DNA of 64,000 bases from Catenulispora sp. MAP5-51 (GCF_041261205.1 NZ_JBGCCH010000003.1:372001-436000); one strand, 5' to 3'; shown: positions 54,466 through 62,799, counted from the stretch's first letter. Notes: a model not told the origin generated them from the letters alone. Numbers and translations: made by a program.

Positions 54466-55494
54466 GTGCGGCCTCGAACTTCGGGAAGCAGACTGTTCGC
54501 CTACCTACTCGCCGCGTTTTTCGGCCTCCTGTTCGTCAATTCGGTGATGCGCGACCCGCGCGGGTTCCGCAATGCGGTGTTTCTCGGGCTGACCCTGTCC
54601 TTCTTGGGGCTGGGTCTGCTTCTCGGGGTCACGCAGACCTCCGGGGACGGACGGATGCTGGCCGTCGTGGCGGTGGCGCTGTTGCCGGTGCTGGGTCTGG
54701 TGGCACTGGTGACTTTCCTGATCCTCAACGGCATGACGATGCTGCGCAAAGAGGGGCGGACAGTGGCCAACCTGCTTTCCCTCGCTTGTGGGGTCGGCAT
54801 CATCGCACTGCTGCTCTTGTTGGCGGCAGCACTGGTGGCTCGGCATCATGTGCTGACGGCCTTGGCCGCGGCGTCGGTGCTGGTGGTCTGCTACCTCGCT
54901 TTCCTGTTCTTCTGCTACCTCACGTATGGGTTTCTCTATAGGCGGATGCCGATCCGGCGCGCTCCCGACTTCGTCGTCATTCTCGGCGCCGGTCTGATGG
55001 GTGGAAAACGGGTGTCGCCGCTGTTGGCCAGTCGGCTGGAGCGCGGGCGCGCCGTGTACGAAGCCCTTGATCCGCAATACGGTCCGATGCTCATCGTCTC
55101 CGGCGGCAAGGGCACGGACGAGCGGCTGTCCGAAGCCGAAGCGATGGCGAACTACTTGGTGGAGTCTGGCTTCCCGGCCGATCGGATCCTCAAAGAGGAC
55201 CAGTCGAGTACAACGGAGGAGAACCTCCTCTTTAGCGCCGCGCTCATGAGGGAGAACCGGCCTGAGGGGTATCGCTGTGTGGTCGTCACGAACGACTTCC
55301 ACAGCTACCGTGCGGCGTTGATCGCGCGGGACCTCGGAGTGCCCGCGCAGGTGGTGGGATCACCGACCGCCGCGTACTTTCTGCCGAGTGCCACCATCCG
55401 TGAGTTCATCGCTGTGTTCGTGCGCTACTGGAAGGTGAACGTGCCGATCTGCGCGTTCCTTGCGGCGCCGTCCTTGGTGTTGCTCGCGCGTTGA
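54466..55494 (+). CDS. YdcF/SanA-family (DUF218) membrane protein
   Basis: A 342-residue protein from GTG 54466. The N-terminal 160 residues form about five helices (LFAYLLAAFFGLLFVNSVM first). The DUF218 domain follows: PDFVVILGAGLMGGKRVSPL, LIVSGGKGTDERLSEAEAMA, DQSSTTEENLLFSAALM, VVVTNDFHSYRAALIARDLG. The Gly-rich entry, SGGxG and the N-F-H motif are diagnostic. Such proteins act on peptidoglycan or lipid-linked precursors in the envelope. Third-position GC looks lower than in neighbours (many TTG, GGT and GAA codons), which may indicate transfer. Confidence 0.85.
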   Translation: MRPRTSGSRLFAYLLAAFFGLLFVNSVMRDPRGFRNAVFLGLTLSFLGLGLLLGVTQTSGDGRMLAVVAVALLPVLGLVALVTFLILNGMTMLRKEGRTVANLLSLACGVGIIALLLLLAAALVARHHVLTALAAASVLVVCYLAFLFFCYLTYGFLYRRMPIRRAPDFVVILGAGLMGGKRVSPLLASRLERGRAVYEALDPQYGPMLIVSGGKGTDERLSEAEAMANYLVESGFPADRILKEDQSSTTEENLLFSAALMRENRPEGYRCVVVTNDFHSYRAALIARDLGVPAQVVGSPTAAYFLPSATIREFIAVFVRYWKVNVPICAFLAAPSLVLLAR

Positions 55495-55540
55495 GGCGCG
55501 CCTTCGACACAGGTGCGTGTCCGCCCACGAAGATGGGTTG

Positions 55541-56131
55541 GTGAACGGATACGCAGTCGTCGATGTCGAGACCTCCGGATTCCAGCCTCCGAGCGCTGAG
55601 ATCGTGGAGGTCGCGATCGTGCATGTGGACGTCACCGGCCAGGTGACGGGAAGTTGGGACAGCCTGCTGCGACCGGAGGGCGGGGTCGGGGCGACGCGGG
55701 TGCACGGGATCACGCGGGAGATGGTGGAGCCCGCGCCGCGCTTCGAGGACGTCGGCCTGGAGTTGCACGGGCTGCTCGCGGACCGGGTGGTGGTCGCGCA
55801 CAACCTGGCGTTCGACGCCAAGTTCCTGGTGACGCAGTTCGCGCGGATCGGCGTGCACTCGCCGGAGATCGCTGGCGGCGCGTGCACGCTGCGGACGTCG
55901 CAGGCGGTGCTGCCGGGGCCCTCGTACAAGCTGCTGGACTGCTGCCAGGCGGTCGGGGTCGAGCTGACCGACGCGCACAGCGCGCTCGGCGACGCGCTGG
56001 CGACGGCCCGGCTGCTCGGGTTCTTCCTGCGGCGCGGGGTCAACGTCGGCGGCATGGCGGTGCGGCCGCAGGCGGCGGTCCCGCAGCCCCGAGCCGAACT
56101 CGGTGAGCTGTTCCTGTCCAGGTCACACTAG
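55541..56131 (+). CDS. DnaQ-like 3'-5' exonuclease (DNA polymerase III epsilon-type domain)
   Basis: A 196-residue DEDD exonuclease. Exo I is YAVVDVETSGF with the Asp and Glu metal ligands at the N-terminus, Exo II is VVAHNLAFDAKFL, and Exo III is AHSALGDALATARLL (H...D type, DEDDh). RVHGITREMV and LRTSQAVLPGPSYKLLDCC are also typical. GTG 55541 is chosen as start; an adjacent TTG at 55538 is possible. The catalytic domain has only a 30-residue tail, so it is a stand-alone proofreading or repair exonuclease. Confidence 0.88.
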   Translation: MNGYAVVDVETSGFQPPSAEIVEVAIVHVDVTGQVTGSWDSLLRPEGGVGATRVHGITREMVEPAPRFEDVGLELHGLLADRVVVAHNLAFDAKFLVTQFARIGVHSPEIAGGACTLRTSQAVLPGPSYKLLDCCQAVGVELTDAHSALGDALATARLLGFFLRRGVNVGGMAVRPQAAVPQPRAELGELFLSRSH

Positions 56132-56179
56132 GTTTTTCGATTCTTCCACGGCTCCTGGCCGAATCGGTTGCGCAGCCGC

Positions 56180-56214
56180 GATAACGGCGTTATCGTTCTT
56201 GTGACAACGTTATC
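56180..56214. promoter_or_regulatory. Pair of GTTATC-based palindromes upstream of the TlpA-like/TetR genes
   Basis: GATAACGGCGTTATC (56180-56194) is a perfect palindrome with a 3-base centre. Nine bases later GACAACGTTATC (56203-56214) is nearly palindromic, with one mismatch. Both lie 31-65 bases before ATG 56245. The TetR gene 54 bases after that cistron is the likely protein that binds here, giving autoregulation of both genes. Confidence 0.55.
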
Positions 56215-56244
56215 GCCAGCGTTTCCGCCACCGAGGAGGCCGCC

Positions 56245-57306
56245 ATGAACTTCACGATCCTGGACGATCACCGCGAGGTCGTCGTCGACGCCCGGCCGGC
56301 CGAGGACGGCGGCATCCTGATACCGGTCGCCGAGGTCCCCGCGGCCCTGGGCTGGGAGCGCAAACCCCAGGGCTGGTGCCGCGGCGACATCTGCATCCCG
56401 GCGCGGGTGGCCGAGGGCGTCGAGCGGGACGGCGGTCTCGTGGACCTGGCCGCCTTCGCCGCCCTGGTCGACCGCCCCTACGCCGCCGTGCCGGAGTGGG
56501 GCGTCGCGGCCCTGGGCGTGTCGGCCGCCGAGCGCGCCTCGGCGCTGGCCGAGGGCGAGGCGCCGGACTTCGAGCTGCGGGACCTGGCGGGCACCGCGCA
56601 CCGCCTGAGTGATCTGCGGGGACGCAAGGTGGCGCTGGTGTTCTGGGCCTCGTGGTGCGGCTGCCGCTACGACCTGCCGGAGTGGGAGCGCCAGCACGCC
56701 GCGCTGAGCCCCGAGGGCTTCTCGGTGGTGAGCGTGGCGATCGACCGCCGCCCCGAGGACGCCGCCCCCTGGATCCGCGAGGCCGCCGCGACCCACCCGG
56801 CCCTGATCGACGCCGACGGCACCGTCGCCGACCGCTACCAGGTCCTGAACGTCCCGACCGTGGTCTGGATCGACGAGCGGGGCCGGATCGCCCGCCCCAA
56901 CGACACCCAGTTCGCCACCGACCTCTTCCGCTCCCTGAGCGGCCTGGACTCGGCGCGCGCCATCGCCGCCCTGCACCACTGGGTCCGCACCGACGACAGC
57001 GGCCTCACCGCCGCCGACGTCGCCGCCCACACCCCGCAGGTCACCGCGGCCCACCAGCAGGCCCGCACCGAGGCGGCCCTGGCCCTGTGGCTGCACCGCG
57101 CCGGCCACCCCGCCGATGCCGCCGAGCACTTCGCCGAGGCCGAGCGCCTGGCCCCCGAGGACGTGACCATCTGGCGCGGCTCGATGCCCCTGCTCGGCAC
57201 GGACCCGATGGGCGACGAGTACTTCAAACGCCGCGAAGCCCTGACCGACGCGGGCATCCCGATCTACCGCCCCCTGCCCGACTGGCAGGCCGCGCCGGGG
57301 CAGTGA
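56245..57306 (+). CDS. Thioredoxin-fold (TlpA/AhpC-like) redoxin with CxC active site
   Basis: A 353-residue cytoplasmic protein without signal peptide. The first 110 residues are of unknown type (with WCRGDICIP near 50). The redoxin domain spans about 115-240: APDFELRDLAGTAHRLSDLR, LVFWASWCGCRYDLPEWERQ, FSVVSVAIDRRPEDAAPWI, VLNVPTVVWIDERGRI with the cis-Pro. The active site is Cys-Gly-Cys, where TlpA proteins have WCxxC, one residue shorter. A helical C-terminus (LALWLHRAGHPADAAEHFAE) looks TPR-like. Preceded by palindromes and followed by a TetR gene. Confidence 0.82.
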   Translation: MNFTILDDHREVVVDARPAEDGGILIPVAEVPAALGWERKPQGWCRGDICIPARVAEGVERDGGLVDLAAFAALVDRPYAAVPEWGVAALGVSAAERASALAEGEAPDFELRDLAGTAHRLSDLRGRKVALVFWASWCGCRYDLPEWERQHAALSPEGFSVVSVAIDRRPEDAAPWIREAAATHPALIDADGTVADRYQVLNVPTVVWIDERGRIARPNDTQFATDLFRSLSGLDSARAIAALHHWVRTDDSGLTAADVAAHTPQVTAAHQQARTEAALALWLHRAGHPADAAEHFAEAERLAPEDVTIWRGSMPLLGTDPMGDEYFKRREALTDAGIPIYRPLPDWQAAPGQ

Positions 57307-57360
57307 TCGCTACAGTGACGCTCGGCCAAGGGGAGCGACAACCGACAGCGGGAAACGGAC

Positions 57361-58101
57361 ATGAGCAAGAAGCCTGAGACAGCCGCCACCGGCGACCACG
57401 CCGCCGACCACGCCGCCGACCACGCCGCCGATCACACCGCCGACCGCGCCGCCGGCGTCGACGAATACGAGCCGATCGCCCCCGGCGTCTACGCCCGAGC
57501 CCAGGCGCGAGGCCAGGAGGTCCTGCGCGCATCCCTCCTGGACGTCGCCGCCCGCCTTCTGGCCGCCGAAGGCCCCGCCGCCCTGACCATGCGCCGCATC
57601 GCCACCGAAGCAGGCTGCTCCACGATGGTCCTCTACAAGCACTTCGGCTCCAAAGAAGCCATCGCCGCCGCCCTCTACCTCGAAGGCTTCGCCCGCCTCA
57701 AACGCCACCTCGACGCCGTCCCCCCGGACGACGACCCCGCCGAACACCTCGCCGCCCTGGGCCGCGCCTACCGCGAGAACGCCCTGGCGGAACCAAACTT
57801 CTACGACGTCATGCACGGCCCCGGCATCCCCGGCTACACCCCCGACGCCCAAGCCACAGCGGCAGCCAACCAAAGCCTCGCCGTCCTCCACGAAGCAGCC
57901 CAACGCTGCATCGACACCGGCACCTTCCGCCCCGACGCCGACGCATCCGAAATCACCGACCTCCTCTGGGCCGCCGCCCACGGCATCATCAGCCTCGAGC
58001 GCGCCGGCCACATCCCCCCCACCACCGCCCCCGCCCGCTTCCACACCCTGACCACCGCAGCCGCCGCGGCCTTCGCCGCCACCCCGGCCCAAACCACCTG
58101 A
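57361..58101 (+). CDS. TetR-family regulator, WHG-type C-terminal domain
   Basis: A 246-residue regulator. The N-terminus carries four near-identical DHAADHAADHAADHT units (about 12-27), probably disordered. The helix-turn-helix (about 60-100) reads RIATEAGCSTMVLYKHFGSK, preceded by LLDVAARLLAAEGPAALTM. The C-terminal part has RAYRENALAEPNFYDVMHG and LLWAAAHGIISLERAG, the W-x-HG pattern of WHG-type TetR proteins. Same strand as the redoxin gene, 54 bases apart, and likely to bind the palindromes upstream of it. A shorter start after the repeats is possible. Confidence 0.88.
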   Translation: MSKKPETAATGDHAADHAADHAADHTADRAAGVDEYEPIAPGVYARAQARGQEVLRASLLDVAARLLAAEGPAALTMRRIATEAGCSTMVLYKHFGSKEAIAAALYLEGFARLKRHLDAVPPDDDPAEHLAALGRAYRENALAEPNFYDVMHGPGIPGYTPDAQATAAANQSLAVLHEAAQRCIDTGTFRPDADASEITDLLWAAAHGIISLERAGHIPPTTAPARFHTLTTAAAAAFAATPAQTT

Positions 58102-58107
58102 CAGCCG

Positions 58108-58198
58108 GCGCGCTCAACCGCCGCCGCGAGTCTTGCCGGCTCCAGCTTTTCCGCGCGCCTCAACCGCGGCCGTAAGTTCCGCCGAGCCAGCTTTTGCC
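58108..58198. repeat. Imperfect tandem duplication of about 45 bases
   Basis: Two adjacent units begin with GCGCGCTCAACCGC and GCGCGCCTCAACCGC and end with CCAGCTTTTCC and CCAGCTTTTGCC (about 58108-58152 and 58153-58198). They lie between convergent genes. The second has small indels. No coding content seen; the remaining bases to 58264 show nothing else. Confidence 0.55.
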
Positions 58199-58264
58199 CT
58201 TCGCGCCCCGATCGCAGCTGCCGCCTCGCGACACCACCAGCGGGTGAGCACCGCCCCGCCCGAA

Positions 58265-59461
58265 CTAGCCCCGAGCCACAAACCGCCGCCGCCCGATCAC
58301 CACGGCCGCCGTCAACGGCACCGTCGCCAGCCCGCAGACCCCGAACACCGTCCCGTACTGCCCGTGCGCTGCTGCCCCGCCGCCGAGCGCCGCCCCGAAT
58401 GCGCTGCCCACGAACAGCGCGGCCACGTAGAACGACACCGCTGTCCCGCGCGCCTGGGGCACGACCGAGGTCGCCCAGGTTTGCAACGTCGAGTGCAGGA
58501 ATGCCCAGCCCGCCCCCAACAGCGTCGCCACCAGCGCGTACGTCACCACTCCCGGTGCCACCGCCGCGCAGCCGTAGCCCACCGCGACCACGGCTCCGCC
58601 GATCGCCGCCAGGTTGTGCGGCGGCATCCGCCGCGTCAGTGCCTTCACCACCCGGGTGAAGGCGAGTGTCGCGGCGCCGTACAGCGCCGTCAGTGCGCCG
58701 GCCGCCGCTGACGACAGGCCTCGATGTTGCAGCGCCGGTGCCACGAACGTCAGACCGCCGAGCAAGACCGCGCCCTCCACGATCCCCAGCGCCGTCACCA
58801 CATACGCGAACGGCGCGCGCAGGACCGCACCGATCTGCTCGCCCAAGCCTCCGACCGTCGCGCGCTCCGGTTCCCCGACGCCGCGTAACAGGACCACCGC
58901 CGTGATCGCGACCAGCGAGGGCACCGCGAACACCAGCCGCCAGCTCAACCAGTGCGCCACCACGCCCGCGAACAACGCGGCCAGTCCGCTGCCCAGCCCG
59001 AGGGCTGCCATCAGATCCGCGAGTGCGTTCTGCCGGCGCTCCGGCGCCACCGCGTCGCCCACGAAGCTCAGCGACGAGGGCACGGCCGCCCCGAACGCGA
59101 AGCCCGCCACGCACCGGCACACCGCCAGCAGCGTCATCCCCGGCACCACCGCCGAGGCCAGCCCGGCCAGCGCGGCGATGCTCAGCGCGATCCGCACCAC
59201 CGCCAGACGCCCGATCCGATCCGACAGGATGCCCCACAGCGGCTGCGACAGTCCGTAGGCGAGCGCGTAGCCGCTCGCGAGGGCGACGGTCGAGGACAGC
59301 GGCGTGTGCATGGCCGCCGCGATGGTGACCAGAATCGGGCCGACCGCGAACCGGTCGAAGTTGGCCGTGAACGCCGCCACGGTCAGCGGTATCGGCACCC
59401 GCATGTCGGAGTGGGCAGGGACGCGTCCGGTTTCCGCACCGGTGGCAATAGTGGAACTCAC
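58265..59461 (-). CDS. Major facilitator superfamily transporter
   Basis: A 398-residue, twelve-helix exporter-type MFS protein. GTG 59461 is preferred because GGAGA lies directly upstream; an ATG at 59518 would extend into the regulatory region. Motif A is GILSDRIGRLAVVR (GxxSDRxGRR type), and FDRFAVGPILVTIA begins TM1. VCRCVAGFAFGAAVPSSLSF and the later GQYGTVFGVCGLATVPLTAA are also typical. Divergent from an XRE-family regulator, so the pair is probably regulator and target. Substrate unknown; a drug or metabolite is likely. Confidence 0.9.
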   Translation of the reverse strand: MSSTIATGAETGRVPAHSDMRVPIPLTVAAFTANFDRFAVGPILVTIAAAMHTPLSSTVALASGYALAYGLSQPLWGILSDRIGRLAVVRIALSIAALAGLASAVVPGMTLLAVCRCVAGFAFGAAVPSSLSFVGDAVAPERRQNALADLMAALGLGSGLAALFAGVVAHWLSWRLVFAVPSLVAITAVVLLRGVGEPERATVGGLGEQIGAVLRAPFAYVVTALGIVEGAVLLGGLTFVAPALQHRGLSSAAAGALTALYGAATLAFTRVVKALTRRMPPHNLAAIGGAVVAVGYGCAAVAPGVVTYALVATLLGAGWAFLHSTLQTWATSVVPQARGTAVSFYVAALFVGSAFGAALGGGAAAHGQYGTVFGVCGLATVPLTAAVVIGRRRFVARG

Positions 59462-59501
59462 TCTCCGATGATCCGGCCGTACCACCCCTGAAACGCCCGG
59501 C

Positions 59502-59515
59502 AAGCGCTGACGCTT
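59502..59515. promoter_or_regulatory. Candidate operator AAGCGctgaCGCTT between MFS and XRE genes
   Basis: Exact 5-base inverted arms around CTGA in the 89-bp divergent region. It sits 36 bases before the regulator's ATG. The arms are short, so this may be chance. Confidence 0.3.
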
Positions 59516-59550
59516 CATCCTGTGACCAGAACTAATAGGCTGGCCGTGCC

Positions 59551-60519
59551 ATGGACGATCACGACGCGCAGCGCCGGGCCGCGCTCGGCGCCTTCCTCCG
59601 CTCCCGCCGCGAACGCCTCAGCCCCGCGGACGTCGGCCTCGCCGACGACTTCGGCCCGAGGGCGAGAGCCGATGCGCGCCTTGCTCTAAACGGTGGCAGT
59701 GGCAGCAGTGGCAGTGGCAGTGGCAAACCCAACCCCCGCCGCCGCACCCCCGGCCTGCGCCGCGAAGAGGTCGCGCTCCTGTCCGGCGTCAGCGTCTCCT
59801 GGTACTCCTGGCTCGAGCAGGGCCGCCCGATCGCGGCCTCCCGTCAGGTCCTCGACGCGCTGGCCGCCACGCTGCGCCTCACCGCCGCCGAGCGCCGCCA
59901 TGTCTTCGAGCTGGCGGGGGAGAGCGATGCCGGCGCCGTGCAGGCCCCCGCCGCCGACGGCTGCCCGGCGGTCGGCGAGCACCTGCGGGCCACGGTCGCC
60001 GCGCTGGCTCCGGTGCCGGCGTGCCTGCTCGACCTGCACTGGGACATCCTCGCCTACAACGATGCCGAGGCCGCGCTCTACGGCGGCCTGGACCATCTGC
60101 CCTCCACGCGGCGCAACATGATCTGGCTCTACTTCGGCTGGCCGGGTATGCGCGAGATCCTCAAGGACTTCGAAGCCGAGGCCTGGTCCGTCCTGGCCCA
60201 GTTCCGTGCCTCCGCCGACCGGAACGTCGGCGACCCGCGCTTCGCCGAGATCCTCGCCGACGTCACCGCCGCCGACCCCGACTTCCCGCGCCGCTGGGAC
60301 CGCCACGACATCGCCGCGTTCACCCCCGCGCTCAAGCGGTTCATCCATCCGCGGCACGGTCCGCTCACCTTCCGGCAGACCAAGCTCATCGCCGCTGAGA
60401 ACCCCGACCTGCACCTGCTCGCGCGCCACCCCGCCGACCCCTCGACCCGGCGGGCTATGGACGCGATGGAGATGGACGCGATGGGGATGGACGTGACAGG
60501 GACAGAAGGCAAGCGCTAG
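59551..60519 (+). CDS. XRE-family regulator with MmyB-like ligand-binding domain
   Basis: A 322-residue regulator. The helix-turn-helix begins GAFLRSRRERLSP and resumes at RRRTPGLRREEVALLSGVSV, then SWYSWLEQGRPIAASRQVLD. The C-terminal MmyB domain shows VPACLLDLHWDILAYNDAEA, ARRNMIWLYF-type sequence (TRRNMIWLYFGWPGMREIL), FRASADRNVGDPRF and RHDIAAFTPALKRFIHPRHG. A Ser/Gly insertion (NGGSGSSGSGSGK, about 48-60) splits the DNA-binding part, which is unusual. A TAGGCT box nine bases before ATG 59551 suggests a leaderless message. Likely controls the divergent MFS gene. Confidence 0.88.
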   Translation: MDDHDAQRRAALGAFLRSRRERLSPADVGLADDFGPRARADARLALNGGSGSSGSGSGKPNPRRRTPGLRREEVALLSGVSVSWYSWLEQGRPIAASRQVLDALAATLRLTAAERRHVFELAGESDAGAVQAPAADGCPAVGEHLRATVAALAPVPACLLDLHWDILAYNDAEAALYGGLDHLPSTRRNMIWLYFGWPGMREILKDFEAEAWSVLAQFRASADRNVGDPRFAEILADVTAADPDFPRRWDRHDIAAFTPALKRFIHPRHGPLTFRQTKLIAAENPDLHLLARHPADPSTRRAMDAMEMDAMGMDVTGTEGKR

Positions 60520-60529
60520 CAAACACAAA

Positions 60530-60563
60530 CCGGCCGCGGCATGCACACGCACACCACGGCCGG
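60530..60563. terminator. Weak hairpin between convergent genes
   Basis: CCGGCCG (60530-60536) pairs with CGGCCGG (60557-60563) over a 20-base loop, between the XRE and cytochrome-operon stops. No T-run. Confidence 0.35.
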
Positions 60564-60580
60564 CCCCGTTCAAAGCGACA

Positions 60581-61537
60581 TCAGACCTCTGCGGCCGCCT
60601 GCTTCTGTTTCTGCGTCCGGTAGTGATCCCGCCAGATCAGCCGGTACACCGGCACCAATCGCGGTATCGACCGCAGGCCGGGGATGAACGGCAGGAACAG
60701 CAACACCGCCCCGACCAACCCCATCGTCCCCCACACCAGCGCGTCGCCGTTGCCGGAGGTCTTGTAGGGCGAGATCTGATACCAGAACGTGTACGGCGCG
60801 AGCCACACCTGGCCCGGGAAGTTCCCGACCTCGTTCATCATCCCCCACTGCGTCCCGGCCAGATGCTGCGTCTGCGCCTCGGCGGCCAGGTCGCTGCCGT
60901 CGGCCAGCAACAGCAGCGGCAGCGTGTAGTCCGAGTGGTAGAAACCGTCCTCGGACATCAGCTGGCCCTCCAGCGAGCCGGCCTGCGCCTGGTTCAGCAG
61001 CTGCGCCAGCATCAGCGGCACCGGTCCGTAGTCCCCGGGCGCGACCTTCGCCGGGTCCCCGCCGGCCTTGTCCAGCGCGGTGGAGTACGCGCCGGTCCAC
61101 GCCGTCTGCTTGTCGCCGTCCGCCGCCTTCCAGGTGCCGATCGCGGCCGTCACCGCGGGGTTCTGCGGTACCGCCGACAGCGGCTTCAGGACGAAGGCGT
61201 CGACCGTGTCGATCGGGTGCGTGACCCCGGCCGTCTTCGCGATCGCGAACGGCCCGAGCTTCTGCCCCTCGGCGGCGGTGTTGTACGGCGGCCCGTACCC
61301 GGCGGTCGTGCTGCTGCCGTCGAGTTCGGCCAGGGCCGTGGTCGTGAAGTCGCCGGGGTCGCTGGTCGCCCAGGACGCGATCGTCATCGGCTTCACGTCC
61401 GGCGAGGAGAACGCCGCGGCCAGCACGACGGTGAGCACCACCACCGCGACCAGCGCGATCACGAACTCCTTCACCAGGTCGTACGGCCGCGACCCGAACG
61501 AGTACGGGTCCGGCTCGGTGTGTGCGCGGCGCTTCAC
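60581..61537 (-). CDS. Two-helix membrane protein with large external domain, partner of the cytochrome b gene
   Basis: A 318-residue protein from GTG 61537, which overlaps the cytochrome b stop (GTGA). TM1 lies at about 27-48 (FVIALVAVVVLTVVLAAAF) after a SFGSRPYDLVKE lead; a 215-residue extracytoplasmic region follows; TM2 is at about 265-285 (VWGTMGLVGAVLLFLPFIPG), then GLRSIPRLVPVYRLIW in the cytoplasm. It has no heme-ligand His pattern and no subunit IV PEWY motif, so it is not simply the C-terminal half of cytochrome b. It probably serves as that cytochrome's membrane partner. No named family recognised. Confidence 0.8.
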   Translation of the reverse strand: MKRRAHTEPDPYSFGSRPYDLVKEFVIALVAVVVLTVVLAAAFSSPDVKPMTIASWATSDPGDFTTTALAELDGSSTTAGYGPPYNTAAEGQKLGPFAIAKTAGVTHPIDTVDAFVLKPLSAVPQNPAVTAAIGTWKAADGDKQTAWTGAYSTALDKAGGDPAKVAPGDYGPVPLMLAQLLNQAQAGSLEGQLMSEDGFYHSDYTLPLLLLADGSDLAAEAQTQHLAGTQWGMMNEVGNFPGQVWLAPYTFWYQISPYKTSGNGDALVWGTMGLVGAVLLFLPFIPGLRSIPRLVPVYRLIWRDHYRTQKQKQAAAEV

Positions 61538-62220
61538 GCCTCCACCTCCTCGGCGACGTTCGCGGCGGCGTTCCCCAGTGCCAGCGGCGGTACCACGCCC
61601 CGTCGCCGCACCAGCAGGATGTGCAGCACCACGATGACCGACACGACCAGCGGCAGCAGTGCGACGTGCCAGATCAGCATCTGCCCGAAGTCCATCGTGT
61701 TGAAGTACGCGCCGACCCCGATCGAGTTCAGCCCGTCCTTGGCCTGGGTCGCGACCCACTGCGAGTCGAAGTTCTGCTGGATCAGGTACCCGGTCAGCGC
61801 GGTGAACGCCGAGGCGCCCAGCGCGATCACGCCGGTGATCCAGGTCATCGCCCGCTTGCCGCGCCAGGCCGCCATGAAGAACTTGGCGATCAGGTGCACC
61901 GACATGAACGTCATGAACAGCTCCACCGACCACAGGTGCAGGCTGTTCACGAAGTGCCCGGTGCCCGACACGTGCCACCAGGCCGCGCCCTTGAGCGTGA
62001 GCACGGTCCCGGTGCCGACGACGGTCAGGAACGCCGTCAGGGTGAGCACCCCGAAGACGTAGATCCAGGACGCCACGTACGCCGGCTGCGTGTCCGGAAG
62101 CAGTTGCTCCGGCGGCATGGTCTCGACGATGCGGCGCCGCAGCGCGCCGGTCCAGCCGCCGGCCGGCTCCGGTTCCGGCATCGGCTCCGGCAGCGTCTTC
62201 TCCTCGATCAGGTCGGTCAT
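61534..62220 (-). CDS. Cytochrome b (N-terminal, b6-like four-helix) membrane protein
   Basis: A 228-residue diheme cytochrome b half, from ATG 62220. Helix B holds HLWSVELFMTFMSVH, with His 14 residues apart, and helix D holds WHVALLPLVVSVIVVLH, with His 15 apart; the 15 spacing is the b6-type. LTGYLIQQNFDSQWVATQAK lies between helices C and D, and the Qo-region PEWY segment is absent because the C-terminal part is missing. Its start overlaps the stop of a small upstream membrane gene and its stop overlaps the two-helix partner. No Rieske or cytochrome c gene is in the window. Confidence 0.88.
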   Translation of the reverse strand: MTDLIEEKTLPEPMPEPEPAGGWTGALRRRIVETMPPEQLLPDTQPAYVASWIYVFGVLTLTAFLTVVGTGTVLTLKGAAWWHVSGTGHFVNSLHLWSVELFMTFMSVHLIAKFFMAAWRGKRAMTWITGVIALGASAFTALTGYLIQQNFDSQWVATQAKDGLNSIGVGAYFNTMDFGQMLIWHVALLPLVVSVIVVLHILLVRRRGVVPPLALGNAAANVAEEVEA

Positions 62221-62450
62221 TCGCCGTCCCGTCCCTTCGGCTTGGGCTTGGGGAACGGCACGAACAGCGCGGCCAGGAAGGCCACGCCGATGAGCACGAT
62301 CATGACGGTGTTGGCGGCGGAGATCTGGACGAATCCCCAGTGCAGGTAGTGCCCGTGGCCGTTGAGGTTCACGGGTGGTGCGAAGGCGAGGTGTGGGTCG
62401 CCCGGCGTGGCGGGTGTGGCGGCGAGTGCGGTGGTCACTGGTGTCCTCAT
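62217..62450 (-). CDS. Single-helix small membrane protein, first gene of the cytochrome b operon
   Basis: A 77-residue protein from ATG 62450, ending across the cytochrome b start (ATGA). One helix (ANTVMIVLIGVAFLAALFVP) follows a segment with several His (NGHGHYLHWGFVQIS) and precedes a Lys/Pro tail (PFPKPKPKGRDG). The tight overlap argues for a small subunit of the same complex. The His-rich part could bind metal or heme, but this is inference. No named family recognised. Confidence 0.72.
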   Translation of the reverse strand: MRTPVTTALAATPATPGDPHLAFAPPVNLNGHGHYLHWGFVQISAANTVMIVLIGVAFLAALFVPFPKPKPKGRDGE

Positions 62451-62541
62451 CGAGTGCGAGCCGCCGGGTGGGGCGGCGAGGGCAGGGTCGGGTCCCGGAC
62501 CGGGTGGTCCGGGAACGGGTGAAGACGGCCGTCGCCGCGTG

Positions 62542-62571
62542 ATTCTGGTTAAATAAGAACTCGTATGTCAA
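62542..62571 (-). promoter_or_regulatory. Candidate sigma70-type promoter for the cytochrome b operon
   Basis: On the minus strand, TTGACA (62571-62566) and CAGAAT (62547-62542) are separated by 18 bases in a locally AT-rich stretch, about 92 bases before ATG 62450. Confidence 0.5.
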
Positions 62572-62799
62572 TGGTCTGGCGCCAAACAGGCACTACGTGC
62601 GGGTGGCCGGGAAACCAATTACGGGTGCGTGCGTTGTGGCCGGCGCCCTGCCGATCGCGGTGCGGCCTAGGCTTCCGCCGCGGCCGTCCGGTGCCGCATG
62701 ACCGACATCTACGAACCGGTCCGTAGTGCAGCGCTCTGGCGCTTATGCCTCATTAGGCCGCTGACCTCGTGGTCAGAGGGGATATGCCTTTCGGGCGTT

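Noticed and set aside
57385-57440. GCCGACCAC repeats upstream of the second TetR HTH as an operator array
   Set aside because: They fall inside the coding frame and encode DHAA repeats, best explained as a slippage-expanded protein repeat.
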